From: Marinobacter sp. X15-166B
GTDB taxonomy: Bacteria > Pseudomonadota > Gammaproteobacteria > Pseudomonadales > Oleiphilaceae
Direction: 5' to 3'
Length of the DNA stretch: 64,000 bases
Assembly: GCF_001752365.1 (NCBI RefSeq)
Contig: NZ_MEIY01000001.1
Coordinates: 1,189,044-1,253,043 of the forward strand
In this document: in pieces, positions 7,378-14,704 of the stretch
Numbering within the stretch: position 1 is the first letter of the stretch
Layout of the letters: the number at the start of each line of letters is the position of its first letter
Notes under the pieces: model-generated
Databases searched by the model: none
Told to the model about the DNA's origin: nothing
The model's input: only the letters and a program-made list of their open reading frames with translations
Program-made: the position numbers and the translations under genes

Positions 7378-7437
7378 GCCTAACGATAAAGCTCAGCCGC
7401 GCGGCTTTGCCGCGTCGGCTGAAGCGCCTTGTTGGGC
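7378..7437 (-). other. attC site (60 bp type)
   Basis: Cores GCCTAAC (7378-7384) and GTTGGGC (7431-7437) flank a compact 60-bp site with the arms GCTCAGCCGCGCGG / CCGCGTCGGCTGAAGC. It resembles the short 59-be elements of mobile integrons. It overlaps the last codons of the adjacent membrane protein gene. Confidence 0.9.
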
Positions 7438-8082
7438 GTCACCCCGAGAGCGCGTCAGCGCGTAGCCGAACCAGATCATCCACACGCTCATGAGCACTGA
7501 GGATGCCACCCAAAGGAGGTTTCCGAAATCCATGCCGAACCACCGTCCCAGCGCCCAGCCGGCGAAGGACGCAACGCCAGCGCCTGTAGCAACCCAGGCG
7601 GACCATGCTGGAACGGCGCGTTCGGAACATTGAGCCTCGTTTCCGGCGATTGCGGCAACCGCCAAGGCAAAGAAGGCGATTCCAGCGGCCTTGCCTTCGG
7701 CGAAGGCCCACCACGTCACGAACATCTCCGTGTTCCCGGCCACCGCCGCATCGGTCACGACCGTCGCTTCCGCCACGGCTGTCGTCATGGTCCAAATGGC
7801 GCTCAAAATCAACACCGCCCATGCGGTCAAGGTCGACGCACTTACAGTTAGGCGTGATCCGGAGGTCAGCGCAATAAGTCCGGCCGTTGCAAACAGGGAT
7901 AAGGATGCAGCCGAAATCCAGTGGATCGCGGCCCATGCTAATGCACGACCCGCAATATCTTTCATTTGTTCGCCGTGGTCATGGGCGAGCGGGCCATGGA
8001 CAATTAGCGCTGCAAGTAACAAAAGGGAAGCGACGGCGAACCAGGCCCCCGCGGTTCGAACTGCTGTACTTGAATTTGACAT
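7393..8082 (-). CDS. multi-pass membrane protein, cassette gene
   Basis: A 229-residue protein with about six hydrophobic helices and short loops. The start MSNSSTAVRTAGAWF at 8082 is preceded by AAAGGAAATTAT. An in-frame extension to 8133 lacks a comparable ribosome site. The last dozen codons (QQGASADAAKPRG) are made from the attC sequence itself, a common result of cassette formation. GC content and codon use are higher than in the neighbouring cassettes, suggesting a separate origin. Function unknown. Confidence 0.65.
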   Translation of the reverse strand: MSNSSTAVRTAGAWFAVASLLLLAALIVHGPLAHDHGEQMKDIAGRALAWAAIHWISAASLSLFATAGLIALTSGSRLTVSASTLTAWAVLILSAIWTMTTAVAEATVVTDAAVAGNTEMFVTWWAFAEGKAAGIAFFALAVAAIAGNEAQCSERAVPAWSAWVATGAGVASFAGWALGRWFGMDFGNLLWVASSVLMSVWMIWFGYALTRSRGDAQQGASADAAKPRG

Positions 8083-8212
8083 ATAATTTCCTTTGCTATC
8101 GGTGCTATCCTCGTTCGTAAGGTTCAACTTCACGTTAGATCGTTCCTTCGGGTGCCCGTGAGTCCATCATCACTGTGCTCCAGATCGACTAGTGTTCGAC
8201 CTCTACGGTGCC

Positions 8213-8291
8213 GCCCAACGCCTGCCATAAACGGCGCCCTGACAAGGGCGTCCGGCGACCGCAGGGAGCAAGTTTGATGGCATTGTTAGGC
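8213..8291 (-). other. attC site
   Basis: Cores GCCCAAC (8213-8219) and GTTAGGC (8285-8291) flank 79 bp with arms CGCCTGCCATAAACGG / and GCGTCCGGCGACCG, plus GCGCCCTGACAAGGGCG as an inner hairpin. Confidence 0.85.
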
Positions 8292-8292
8292 C

Positions 8293-9063
8293 TCACGTCT
8301 CCTCCATTGGCCAGGCTTGTCTGAGTTTACTGGACTCTTCCATGTACTGATTGATTTCCGCGAACTTTCCCGTGCCGAAAAACTCATGAACCCTACCTGA
8401 TGATCCGATGAGCACGGTTATCACAAGATCAAGGAGATGAACTTCGTTCTTTTCACCCAATTCCTCAAAGAGGACTATCTTGTAACCATCACCTTCAGTC
8501 CTCATGTGCCGATCTTCGAGTGCACTGATGTCGTTGTGGGAGAACCCGCTCAGGTATGAGTAAACGGACACGTACTCAGAGCTTTGATTGGCCTTGTCAA
8601 AGCGCTCGCCCACATTTAGTGGCGGGAATCCTTTACGTTTTAGGTCAGCGAGCTCTTTGCGCTTCTGGCCTAAACACTTTCTGATCTCATCGATTCCGCC
8701 AGCTGCGGATAAAAACGGCACGTCTTTAGTATTGTGAGCTCGCTGGACGATCCCGATCATTCGTTGAATGTAATTTGCGCACAAGTGATTATGGTAGTCT
8801 GCGTCCTTGAGAGTATTGATGAGGTCCACGTTAGCTTCAATCATTGCTCTGACAAGGTGCGGAACCGCAATAAACTGCCCCTTTTGAACAATCAGAAGTA
8901 CAGAAGGGCAAAGCTCAACTACCGAGCAGTACAGCGATACCCCCAAGACGTGTTGGGGATTATTAGAATCGAAATTGATGGCCCCCATAGCGTTGAATAC
9001 GCCTTCATACGCACGGCCAAGTAGTGCTTCCGATTGTCGCCTAATTTCGTACCAATCGCTCAT
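8293..9063 (-). CDS. DUF5677-like hypothetical protein, cassette gene
   Basis: A 256-residue, mostly helical soluble protein. The segment GQFIAVPHLVRAMIEANVDL followed by a YIQRM helix resembles DUF5677-type proteins, found in mobile and defence contexts. The C-terminal part has FSHNDISALEDRH. The ATG at 9063 is only about 14 bases inside the cassette. The similarity is from memory of the family pattern, so the name is tentative. No catalytic residues are assigned. Confidence 0.55.
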   Translation of the reverse strand: MSDWYEIRRQSEALLGRAYEGVFNAMGAINFDSNNPQHVLGVSLYCSVVELCPSVLLIVQKGQFIAVPHLVRAMIEANVDLINTLKDADYHNHLCANYIQRMIGIVQRAHNTKDVPFLSAAGGIDEIRKCLGQKRKELADLKRKGFPPLNVGERFDKANQSSEYVSVYSYLSGFSHNDISALEDRHMRTEGDGYKIVLFEELGEKNEVHLLDLVITVLIGSSGRVHEFFGTGKFAEINQYMEESSKLRQAWPMEET

Positions 9064-9070
9064 AAGTGTT

Positions 9071-9154
9071 GCCTAACGCCGCCAGCATGCGCGACTTTGT
9101 AGTGGAGGCGAAGCCGCAACGAAAATGGCGTCGCCGTGCCTGGCCTGGTTATGT
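9071..9154 (-). other. attC site of the first cassette
   Basis: Cores GCCTAAC (9071-9077) and GTTATGT (9148-9154) flank 84 bp with arms GCCAGCATGCGCGAC / GTCGCCGTGCCTGGC. The right core overlaps the stop codon of the SLOG gene. Confidence 0.9.
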
Positions 9155-9613
9155 TGATCGCTGTATCAGCTGGCCGATCGCCTGCTTCACATAGCGGTAT
9201 ATTGCAGGGCAACTGCTTGATCTAGGGCCTGCAACATTCAATACACTTACGTTAAATTCTTGGACAAACCCGCTAAGAACTTCTTCTGCACGCGATGATT
9301 CAACCAGCGCAATATCAATAAGCTTGTAGGGTTTGCCTTGCCGAATGCAAAAGAGAACGGTTGCTTCCGTTCCCCCATGAAGATACGACTCGTAAAAAAT
9401 AGCCGTGCCGTCTGAATCGATAACATTTTGCTTCGTTCGCTGGCGATAACCACCGCCGATTTCAGTCAAAGTGTATGTGTCATTGATTGGCCCATCTTCA
9501 GCCATACGCCCTACAGGGCAGCTTCCTCCAATTGGAAAGCCCGACTCAAGAGCCGCATCTAGCGCCGCCCGGTCAGCACCAGTTTGTCCACCACTTATGA
9601 CCTTTGAGAGCAC
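9149..9613 (-). CDS. YpsA/SLOG-fold protein (putative molybdenum carrier family), first cassette
   Basis: A 154-residue Rossmann-like protein with the family's N-terminal ISGGQTGADRAALDAALESG and CPVGRMAEDGPI, then the GGTEATVLFC segment and a C-terminal NVAGPRSSS loop that would bind a nucleotide phosphate. This is the cpYpsA-related SLOG group annotated as putative molybdenum carrier; SLOG proteins are often nucleotide-derivative sensors or processing enzymes. The GTG start at 9613 fits the family's N-terminus. As the first cassette after attI it should be the best expressed. Its actual ligand is unknown. Confidence 0.8.
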   Translation of the reverse strand: MLSKVISGGQTGADRAALDAALESGFPIGGSCPVGRMAEDGPINDTYTLTEIGGGYRQRTKQNVIDSDGTAIFYESYLHGGTEATVLFCIRQGKPYKLIDIALVESSRAEEVLSGFVQEFNVSVLNVAGPRSSSCPAIYRYVKQAIGQLIQRST

Positions 9614-9628
9614 GACCTACCCCGATCA

Positions 9629-9760
9629 ACATAACAGCTTATTAGAGCGCGTTCCGCGATATTGCGAAAAAGCCGATTCTCTAAAACTCCGAATTTAGGC
9701 TTCTCCACGCCATTTTATTTTTGCAATTTAACAACAGGTTAGCCCAACCTTTAGGGCAAC
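9629..9760 (-). other. attI recombination site region
   Basis: The core GTTATGT, on the minus strand at 9635-9629, is the junction between the integron platform and the first cassette. Behind it an AT-rich stretch contains GGTTAGCCCAACC (9738-9750), a possible extra integrase-binding repeat. The core is clear; the extent of attI is inferred from position between the first cassette and intI. The 9614-9842 interval holds no gene. Confidence 0.6.
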
Positions 9761-9773
9761 ACCACGTAATCGC

Positions 9774-9820
9774 TTGACTTCGGCATTTTCCCCGACCAAT
9801 ACTACTGTATAAACATACAG
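9774..9820 (+). promoter_or_regulatory. LexA box and promoter of the integron integrase
   Basis: CTGTATAAACATACAG at 9805-9820 is a CTG-N10-CAG LexA operator, 22 bases before the intI start. TTGACT at 9774-9779 is a possible -35 element; the -10 would overlap the LexA box. SOS induction of the integrase, as known for Vibrio and class 1 integrons, is the natural reading. Confidence 0.85.
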
Positions 9821-9842
9821 ACCAAAGATCGAGGGGGCCAAC

Positions 9843-10808
9843 ATGGACGGCAACCAACCTCAACCGCGGCTAAGGGATCAGCTCCGCGCGGTGATTCGCG
9901 TCAATCGTTACAGCATCCGTACTGAAAAGTCCTATTGGTACTGGACCCGCTACTTCATTCGGTTTCATAAAATGAAGCACCCGCGTGATATGGGGCCGCA
10001 GGAAGTGAACGAGTTCCTTACGTGGCTTGCTGTTCATCGCAATGTCGCCGCAGCCACTCAGGCCCAGGCACTGAATGCGTTAGTGTTTCTTTATGCCAAG
10101 GTGTTAGGCATCCCGCTGGGTGAAATTGGTGAAGTTACTCGTGCGAAAAAGCCCCGGCGGCTTCCGGTTGTGCTATCTCATGAGGAGGCCATGTCCCTCA
10201 TAACAAAACTGTCACCGCCTTATCAGCTCATTGCATCATTGATGTACGGCTCCGGCTTGCGGGTTACAGAAGCCTGCCGGCTGCGTATCAAGGATCTCGA
10301 TTTTAACCAGCAGGTAATCGCCGTGCGTGATGGCAAGGGCGCAAAGGATCGAACCACGCTAATGCCAGGCCCGCTGCTTTTACAGCTTCAAGTTCATGTG
10401 AACAATATTCGTAAAAGCTGGAAGGAAAGGGATACGGCATTCCAGGCACCGGTCAGCCTGCCGTTTGCACTGGCGCGAAAATACCCCAATGCCAATACCT
10501 CACTCGAATGGCAATGGCTGTTTCCTTCCCACGGCCTCTGTGTTGACGATTCAGGCAACGCTGTTCGCCACCATGTTCATATCTCGTCAGTACAAAAGGC
10601 GGTGAAAACCGCCGTAGCCGCCTCCAATATTGGTAAACCTGCCAGCTGCCATACACTTCGGCATACCTTCGCTACAGAGTTGTTGCGTCGCGGCAACGAC
10701 ATCCGCACGGTGCAGGAACTGCTCGGCCACGCCGATCTGCGTACCACCCGAATCTACACCCACGTATTGGGGCAGGGCTTTGCCGGGGTGCACAGCCCGC
10801 TGGGTTAG
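9843..10808 (+). CDS. intI: integron integrase IntI
   Basis: A 321-residue tyrosine recombinase that inserts and excises cassettes at attI and attC. Catalytic residues are visible: Arg140 in GSGLRVTEA, a Lys in DGKGAKDR, His270 and Arg273 in CHTLRHTFATEL, His296 in LLGHAD and the nucleophile Tyr305 in TRIYTH. The insertion that distinguishes IntI from other recombinases is present (ALARKYPNANTSLEWQW, about residues 209-225). GAGGGGG precedes the ATG. It is divergent from the cassettes, as in all integrons, and complete, so the array may still be active. Confidence 0.97.
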   Translation: MDGNQPQPRLRDQLRAVIRVNRYSIRTEKSYWYWTRYFIRFHKMKHPRDMGPQEVNEFLTWLAVHRNVAAATQAQALNALVFLYAKVLGIPLGEIGEVTRAKKPRRLPVVLSHEEAMSLITKLSPPYQLIASLMYGSGLRVTEACRLRIKDLDFNQQVIAVRDGKGAKDRTTLMPGPLLLQLQVHVNNIRKSWKERDTAFQAPVSLPFALARKYPNANTSLEWQWLFPSHGLCVDDSGNAVRHHVHISSVQKAVKTAVAASNIGKPASCHTLRHTFATELLRRGNDIRTVQELLGHADLRTTRIYTHVLGQGFAGVHSPLG

Positions 10809-11179
10809 TCCGGCACGCCACTGGCGCCTGCCGGGAAGCGCACCGGCTTGGTGCGGATGCTGAGGCTACCAACCGTGTCGGCCAGCCGGTCACCCCAGCC
10901 CTGCTGGCTTTTGTCGACGACTACCCGGATAAACCCAAGACAGAGAGGATGAAATCAGCTCAACCAACACCATGCGTGAACTTTGGTAACACCTTTCGTA
11001 TTTCGCGACCTTTCCTTAAAACGTAATAATTGATTGATATACAAGAAATACCCGACGCTTCGGTTTTTCCCTACAGGTAAATCGCTGCCCGGGTTTCATT
11101 CGCAGAGCCTTAGTGATACTTTAAGTAACACTTAAAAGCTGCATTTGATTTGCTACTTCACGAACGCGTTAAGGAAAAT
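10809..11179. other. intergenic region downstream of the integron
   Basis: No gene recognised. Near the right end TTTAAGT (11120-11126) and ACTTAAA (11130-11136) form a small inverted repeat 44 bases before the next start, possibly an operator or part of its promoter. Confidence 0.4.
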
Positions 11180-11443
11180 ATGACTTACGGAAGACTTTTC
11201 TCTATTGACTACGAAACCCCCGAGAAAGCGGCCTCTATGGCGGCCCGGATCAACGCCAGCGACAGCACCGGTCAGATTATTGCGTACAACAACGGCCGCA
11301 CACTGAAACTTGTTCCAGCGAGTGCTTTGCTGACTGATTTAATCGCATGGTTCAGCAGAGCTGCTTCGGGCATTGCCCGTTGGTTTGCCAAGCCCGAGAG
11401 CGAAGACGAGACCCCGCACAGCGCCCAGAGTTTGACAGGCTGA
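11180..11443 (+). CDS. small hypothetical protein
   Basis: An 87-residue protein, MTYGRLFSIDYETPEKAASM at the start, with an amphipathic helix (LTDLIAWFSRAASGIARWF, about residues 49-67) and an acidic tail. The ATG at 11180 has AAGGA five bases upstream; an earlier in-frame ATG does not occur and an upstream alternative start lacks a ribosome site. It is the first gene outside the integron. The helix could dock on a membrane. No family recognised. Confidence 0.6.
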   Translation: MTYGRLFSIDYETPEKAASMAARINASDSTGQIIAYNNGRTLKLVPASALLTDLIAWFSRAASGIARWFAKPESEDETPHSAQSLTG

Positions 11444-11699
11444 CTAGCCGGCCCTCGTCCGCCTTCAACGGGGCTGCGCGACAAACCCCGGATCGCCGCC
11501 AGGTTTATTCGCGAGCCCTGCCCCCCCCGAGGCGCCTGAATGCCCGGGATCAACCCGCTGAATCGTTCTTTGTTCAAGGTCAGCTCATTGCCCCCACCGT
11601 CCGGTTGCGGCTGTATCGCATGAGCAGGTGAGCCCTGCGGAACAACCTCGACCTGGGGCTCAAAACACCCTTGTCTTTTCCCCTGGCGATAAGCCCCTG

Positions 11700-12149
11700 C
11701 TATTCAACGTCTGTGCTTTCAATGGGCATGGCGTCCACGGGCTCGACAAAGCCAATATACAACACGCAATCGTCGCCCTTGTGGCAATAGGCTGAATGGG
11801 GCAGTTTGGCTGGGCCATAGGCAAACTCGCCCTCTTTTATCGTCGCCTTCTCGTGATTGTCGTATTGCACATCCAGAGTTCCAGACACCAATACCATGCG
11901 TTCCTGGGAGGTGTGGAAGTGATGCGGTATCTCGAAATCACCAGGCACTTTAAAGAAAATGTCTGCGTTTTGGTCGGCCGGGTCGCCTTGCAAAACGGCA
12001 ATTGCGCAGCCGCTTGGTATGAAATCAGGACAGGGCCCCCATTGCAGGGCTTCATCCTTATGGGAAATGATCAATGCTTTGTCTTGCGCATTGACGTACC
12101 CACACATTGCAAAAAGAATAACCATGAGAACCAGCGTCGTGTTTTTCAT
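11700..12149 (-). CDS. exported cupin-domain protein
   Basis: A 149-residue protein with a signal peptide (MKNTTLVLMVILFAMCGYVNA) and a single cupin barrel. Motif 1 is seen as IPHHFHTSQERMVLVSG, supplying metal-binding His residues and a Glu, and motif 2 as GPAKLPHSAYC. Two Cys pairs (GPCPDFIPSGC and YCHKGDDC) suggest disulfides in the periplasm. Similar small cupins are annotated as anti-sigma ChrR-like or as uncharacterised dioxygenase-fold proteins; no substrate is inferred. Confidence 0.75.
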   Translation of the reverse strand: MKNTTLVLMVILFAMCGYVNAQDKALIISHKDEALQWGPCPDFIPSGCAIAVLQGDPADQNADIFFKVPGDFEIPHHFHTSQERMVLVSGTLDVQYDNHEKATIKEGEFAYGPAKLPHSAYCHKGDDCVLYIGFVEPVDAMPIESTDVE

Positions 12150-12330
12150 TGTGTGATACCTATCTCGTCAGTTGGGTTGTGCATTGAGCGCGTACAACCA
12201 CCAAACACAGGATTCAGGCCATACAGTTCGAATTCTCATGAATGAAAACCACGCGCCACCTGATCATTTTATATACAGAGTCGCCAGTTTGCCCAATTCC
12301 CACCGATTACTTTCCGGGGATGCCTTCGGC

Positions 12331-13332
12331 TCACGCAGACGCGCTGACCTGATTGGCACACTGCCCAGTGGTTTCCAGCTCATTCAGATTGCCCAGCGTG
12401 GTCAGGGCGATGTTTTCCATGGCGTTGCGGGTGAAGAACGCCTGGTGGCCGGTGATCACCACGTTGGGGAAGGTCAGCAGGCGCGCGAACACGTCGTCCT
12501 GGATCACCTGGTTGGACAGGTCTTCAAAAAACAGGTCGCCCTCCTCTTCGTACACATCCAACCCAAGGTAACCAATGTGGCCGGCCTTCAGGCTCTGGAT
12601 GATGGCGCTGGTGTCCAGGATGGCGCCCCGGCTGGTGTTGATCACCATGACCCCCGCTTTCATGCTGGCCACCGCGCCGGCGTCGATCAGATGGTGGGTT
12701 TGTGGGGTTAACGGGCAATGCAGGGTGATGATGTCGGCGCTGCGGAGCAGCGTCTCCCGACTGACGTACTCGGCTCCCAGCTTGCGGGCCTCGGGATTCG
12801 GTACCGGGTCGTTACACAACACCCGGCAAGCAAAGCCGCGCATGATCCGCACCACTTCCATACCGATGCGGCCGGTGCCGATAATGCCGACGGTCTGGCC
12901 CCGCAGATCGAAGCCAAGCAAACCCTCCAGGGAGAAATTACCGTCGCGGATGCGGTGGTAGGCGCGATGTATCTGGCGGTTGAGCGTCAGCATCAGCGCG
13001 ACGGTGTGTTCGGCCACCGCGTAAGGCGAGTAGGCGGGCACCCGCACCACGTCGATCCCCAGCTTCTGTGCGGCGGGCAAATCCACGTTGTTGAAGCCGG
13101 CGCAGCGTAACGCCACCACCCGGGTGCCACCGGCGGCCAACCGGGCCAGTACGCCGGCGCTGGCCTCGTCGTTCACAAACACGCACACCGCCTCAAAGCC
13201 TTGGGCGAGGGTGGCGGTGGCGGCGCTCAAGCGGGGTTCGTAAAACTCCAGCTGGTGCGGGCGCTCCCCGGTGTTGGCCAGAGTGAGAAAGCGTTGGTCG
13301 TAAGGCTTGGTGCTGAACACGGCCACTTTCAT
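12331..13332 (-). CDS. ldhA: D-lactate dehydrogenase (2-hydroxyacid dehydrogenase, LdhA type)
   Basis: A 333-residue NAD-dependent D-2-hydroxyacid dehydrogenase that interconverts pyruvate and D-lactate. It shows the NAD-binding [12 protein letters not shown], the catalytic Arg in NTSRGAILD, the Glu region in [15 protein letters not shown] and the catalytic His in TGHQAFFT. The N-terminal [16 protein letters not shown] and the double-Glu YEEE pattern are typical of LdhA/HtpH-type enzymes rather than glycerate dehydrogenases. It stands alone downstream of nrdB with its own AGGTG ribosome site. Confidence 0.92.
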   Translation of the reverse strand: MKVAVFSTKPYDQRFLTLANTGERPHQLEFYEPRLSAATATLAQGFEAVCVFVNDEASAGVLARLAAGGTRVVALRCAGFNNVDLPAAQKLGIDVVRVPAYSPYAVAEHTVALMLTLNRQIHRAYHRIRDGNFSLEGLLGFDLRGQTVGIIGTGRIGMEVVRIMRGFACRVLCNDPVPNPEARKLGAEYVSRETLLRSADIITLHCPLTPQTHHLIDAGAVASMKAGVMVINTSRGAILDTSAIIQSLKAGHIGYLGLDVYEEEGDLFFEDLSNQVIQDDVFARLLTFPNVVITGHQAFFTRNAMENIALTTLGNLNELETTGQCANQVSASA

Positions 13333-13442
13333 GGTGGTTCACCTGCGGCTACCCAGGGCCGGCGTCACTGGCGGCCCTGGGTGAGGAGTGGGTGCGGGCG
13401 CTTGGCCCTCCCCTACAGTGTAGTTCAGCGGTCAGTGAGTGG

Positions 13443-14501
13443 TTACCATTCCAGTTGCGTCCCGGTCTGGTATTCGATCACCCGGCTCTCAAAGAAGTTC
13501 TTTTCTTTGCGCATGGTGGCCTGCTCGTCCAGCCAGGGGGACACGTTTTTGGCGCCGGGGAACGGCTCTGCCAGGCCCACGGTGCGGGCGCGACGGTTGG
13601 CGACGAAGCGGAACTGTTCGACGTGGTATTCGGCGGAATAGCCGAGAATGGGGTCGCGCAGAATGTAGTTGGCGTAGTCGCGCTCGGCGGCTTCGGATTC
13701 GTCCCACATGTCGCGCACCGCTTGGGGGTCGAAACTGATGTTTTCTTCTTCGAGGATCTGGTTGACCACTTTCAGGCCGAACGCGAAGTGCATGGCTTCG
13801 TCCCGCAGGATGTACTGCAACTGTTCGCCGGTGCCGCGCATCAGGCCACGGCGTTGCAGGGCAAACACGGGGCTGAAGCCGTTGTAGAACCAGCAGCCTT
13901 CGAACACCGCCGCAAAAAACAGGTACGACATGATGAATTCCTGCAGATCGTCCGGGTTGCGCAGGTTCATGTCCGGGCGCATGGCGGCGTCCAGACGGCG
14001 GTTGGCCACCTGGATTTTGGTGTTGATCTCCGGCACCACCCGGTAGCGGTTGTAGATTTCGCTCTGGTCCAGGTTAAGGGTTTCGATGCAGTGCTGGTAG
14101 GTCCAGGTGTGCAGGGCTTCCTCGTACACCTGGCGGGCCTGGTAGATCTGCAATTCGGGGGCGCTCATCTTTTCCATCACCGCCAGACCGATGTTGCGCA
14201 TGGCGATGATGTCGGAGGTGGTCAGGTAGGCGATGACGTTTTCATAGACGTGCTTCTCCGCCGGGGTCAGGCGGTGGTGGTAGTCGTGCACGTCCTGGGT
14301 CATGTTGACGTCCAGCGGGGTCCAGTGGTTCTTGTTGGCGTTCATGAAGAACTCCCACGCCCAGGGGTACTTGAACGGCGCCAGCTGGTTGATGTCGGTG
14401 TCGCCGTTGATGACGCGCTTGTCATCAACATTGACCGGGCGCGGGCCATCGGAGTTGGTGGGGGCGGCGGATGTTGCGGGGTTGTCGTCCCAATCGAGCA
14501 T
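13443..14501 (-). CDS. nrdB: class Ia ribonucleotide reductase, beta (R2) subunit
   Basis: A 352-residue di-iron/tyrosyl-radical subunit. Metal ligands and radical Tyr lie in YEEALHTWTYQHC (Glu and His of EALH, Tyr four residues after the His), and further ligands in FFAAVFEGCWFY and RDEAMHFAFG. The C-terminus, which docks on NrdA and carries radical transfer, is intact (YQTGTQLEW). It makes the radical that NrdA uses to reduce ribonucleotides. It is downstream of nrdA on the same strand, separated by about 200 bases containing palindromic repeats. Confidence 0.97.
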   Translation of the reverse strand: MLDWDDNPATSAAPTNSDGPRPVNVDDKRVINGDTDINQLAPFKYPWAWEFFMNANKNHWTPLDVNMTQDVHDYHHRLTPAEKHVYENVIAYLTTSDIIAMRNIGLAVMEKMSAPELQIYQARQVYEEALHTWTYQHCIETLNLDQSEIYNRYRVVPEINTKIQVANRRLDAAMRPDMNLRNPDDLQEFIMSYLFFAAVFEGCWFYNGFSPVFALQRRGLMRGTGEQLQYILRDEAMHFAFGLKVVNQILEEENISFDPQAVRDMWDESEAAERDYANYILRDPILGYSAEYHVEQFRFVANRRARTVGLAEPFPGAKNVSPWLDEQATMRKEKNFFESRVIEYQTGTQLEW

Positions 14502-14582
14502 GGGGTACTCCTATAGATTCGTTGAGGTGGGGACAGACTTGAGCCTGTTCCCGAAAGGGGCAAAGATTCCCCCTCTCCCTGG

Positions 14583-14678
14583 CCCTCTCCCACCTGGGGA
14601 GAGGGAATTTACAGTGCAATCCTCTCCCGCGAGGGGAGAGGGAATTAACAGTGCGGTCCTCTTCCACAGGGGAAGAGG
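14583..14678. repeat. three tandem hairpin repeats between nrdA and nrdB
   Basis: Three palindromes of about 21-23 bp, CCCTCTCCC-GGGGAGAGGG (14583-14605), CCTCTCCC-GGGGAGAGG (14621-14642) and CCTCTTCC-GGGGAAGAGG (14658-14678), are separated by nearly identical spacers, AATTTACAGTGC and AATTAACAGTGC. A half unit precedes them near 14570. This looks like an interspersed palindromic repeat family. Transcribed, it would form three stem-loops in the nrdAB mRNA. Confidence 0.85.
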
Positions 14679-14704
14679 GGATGTTGGCCGCCAGGTTTGT
14701 GCTT

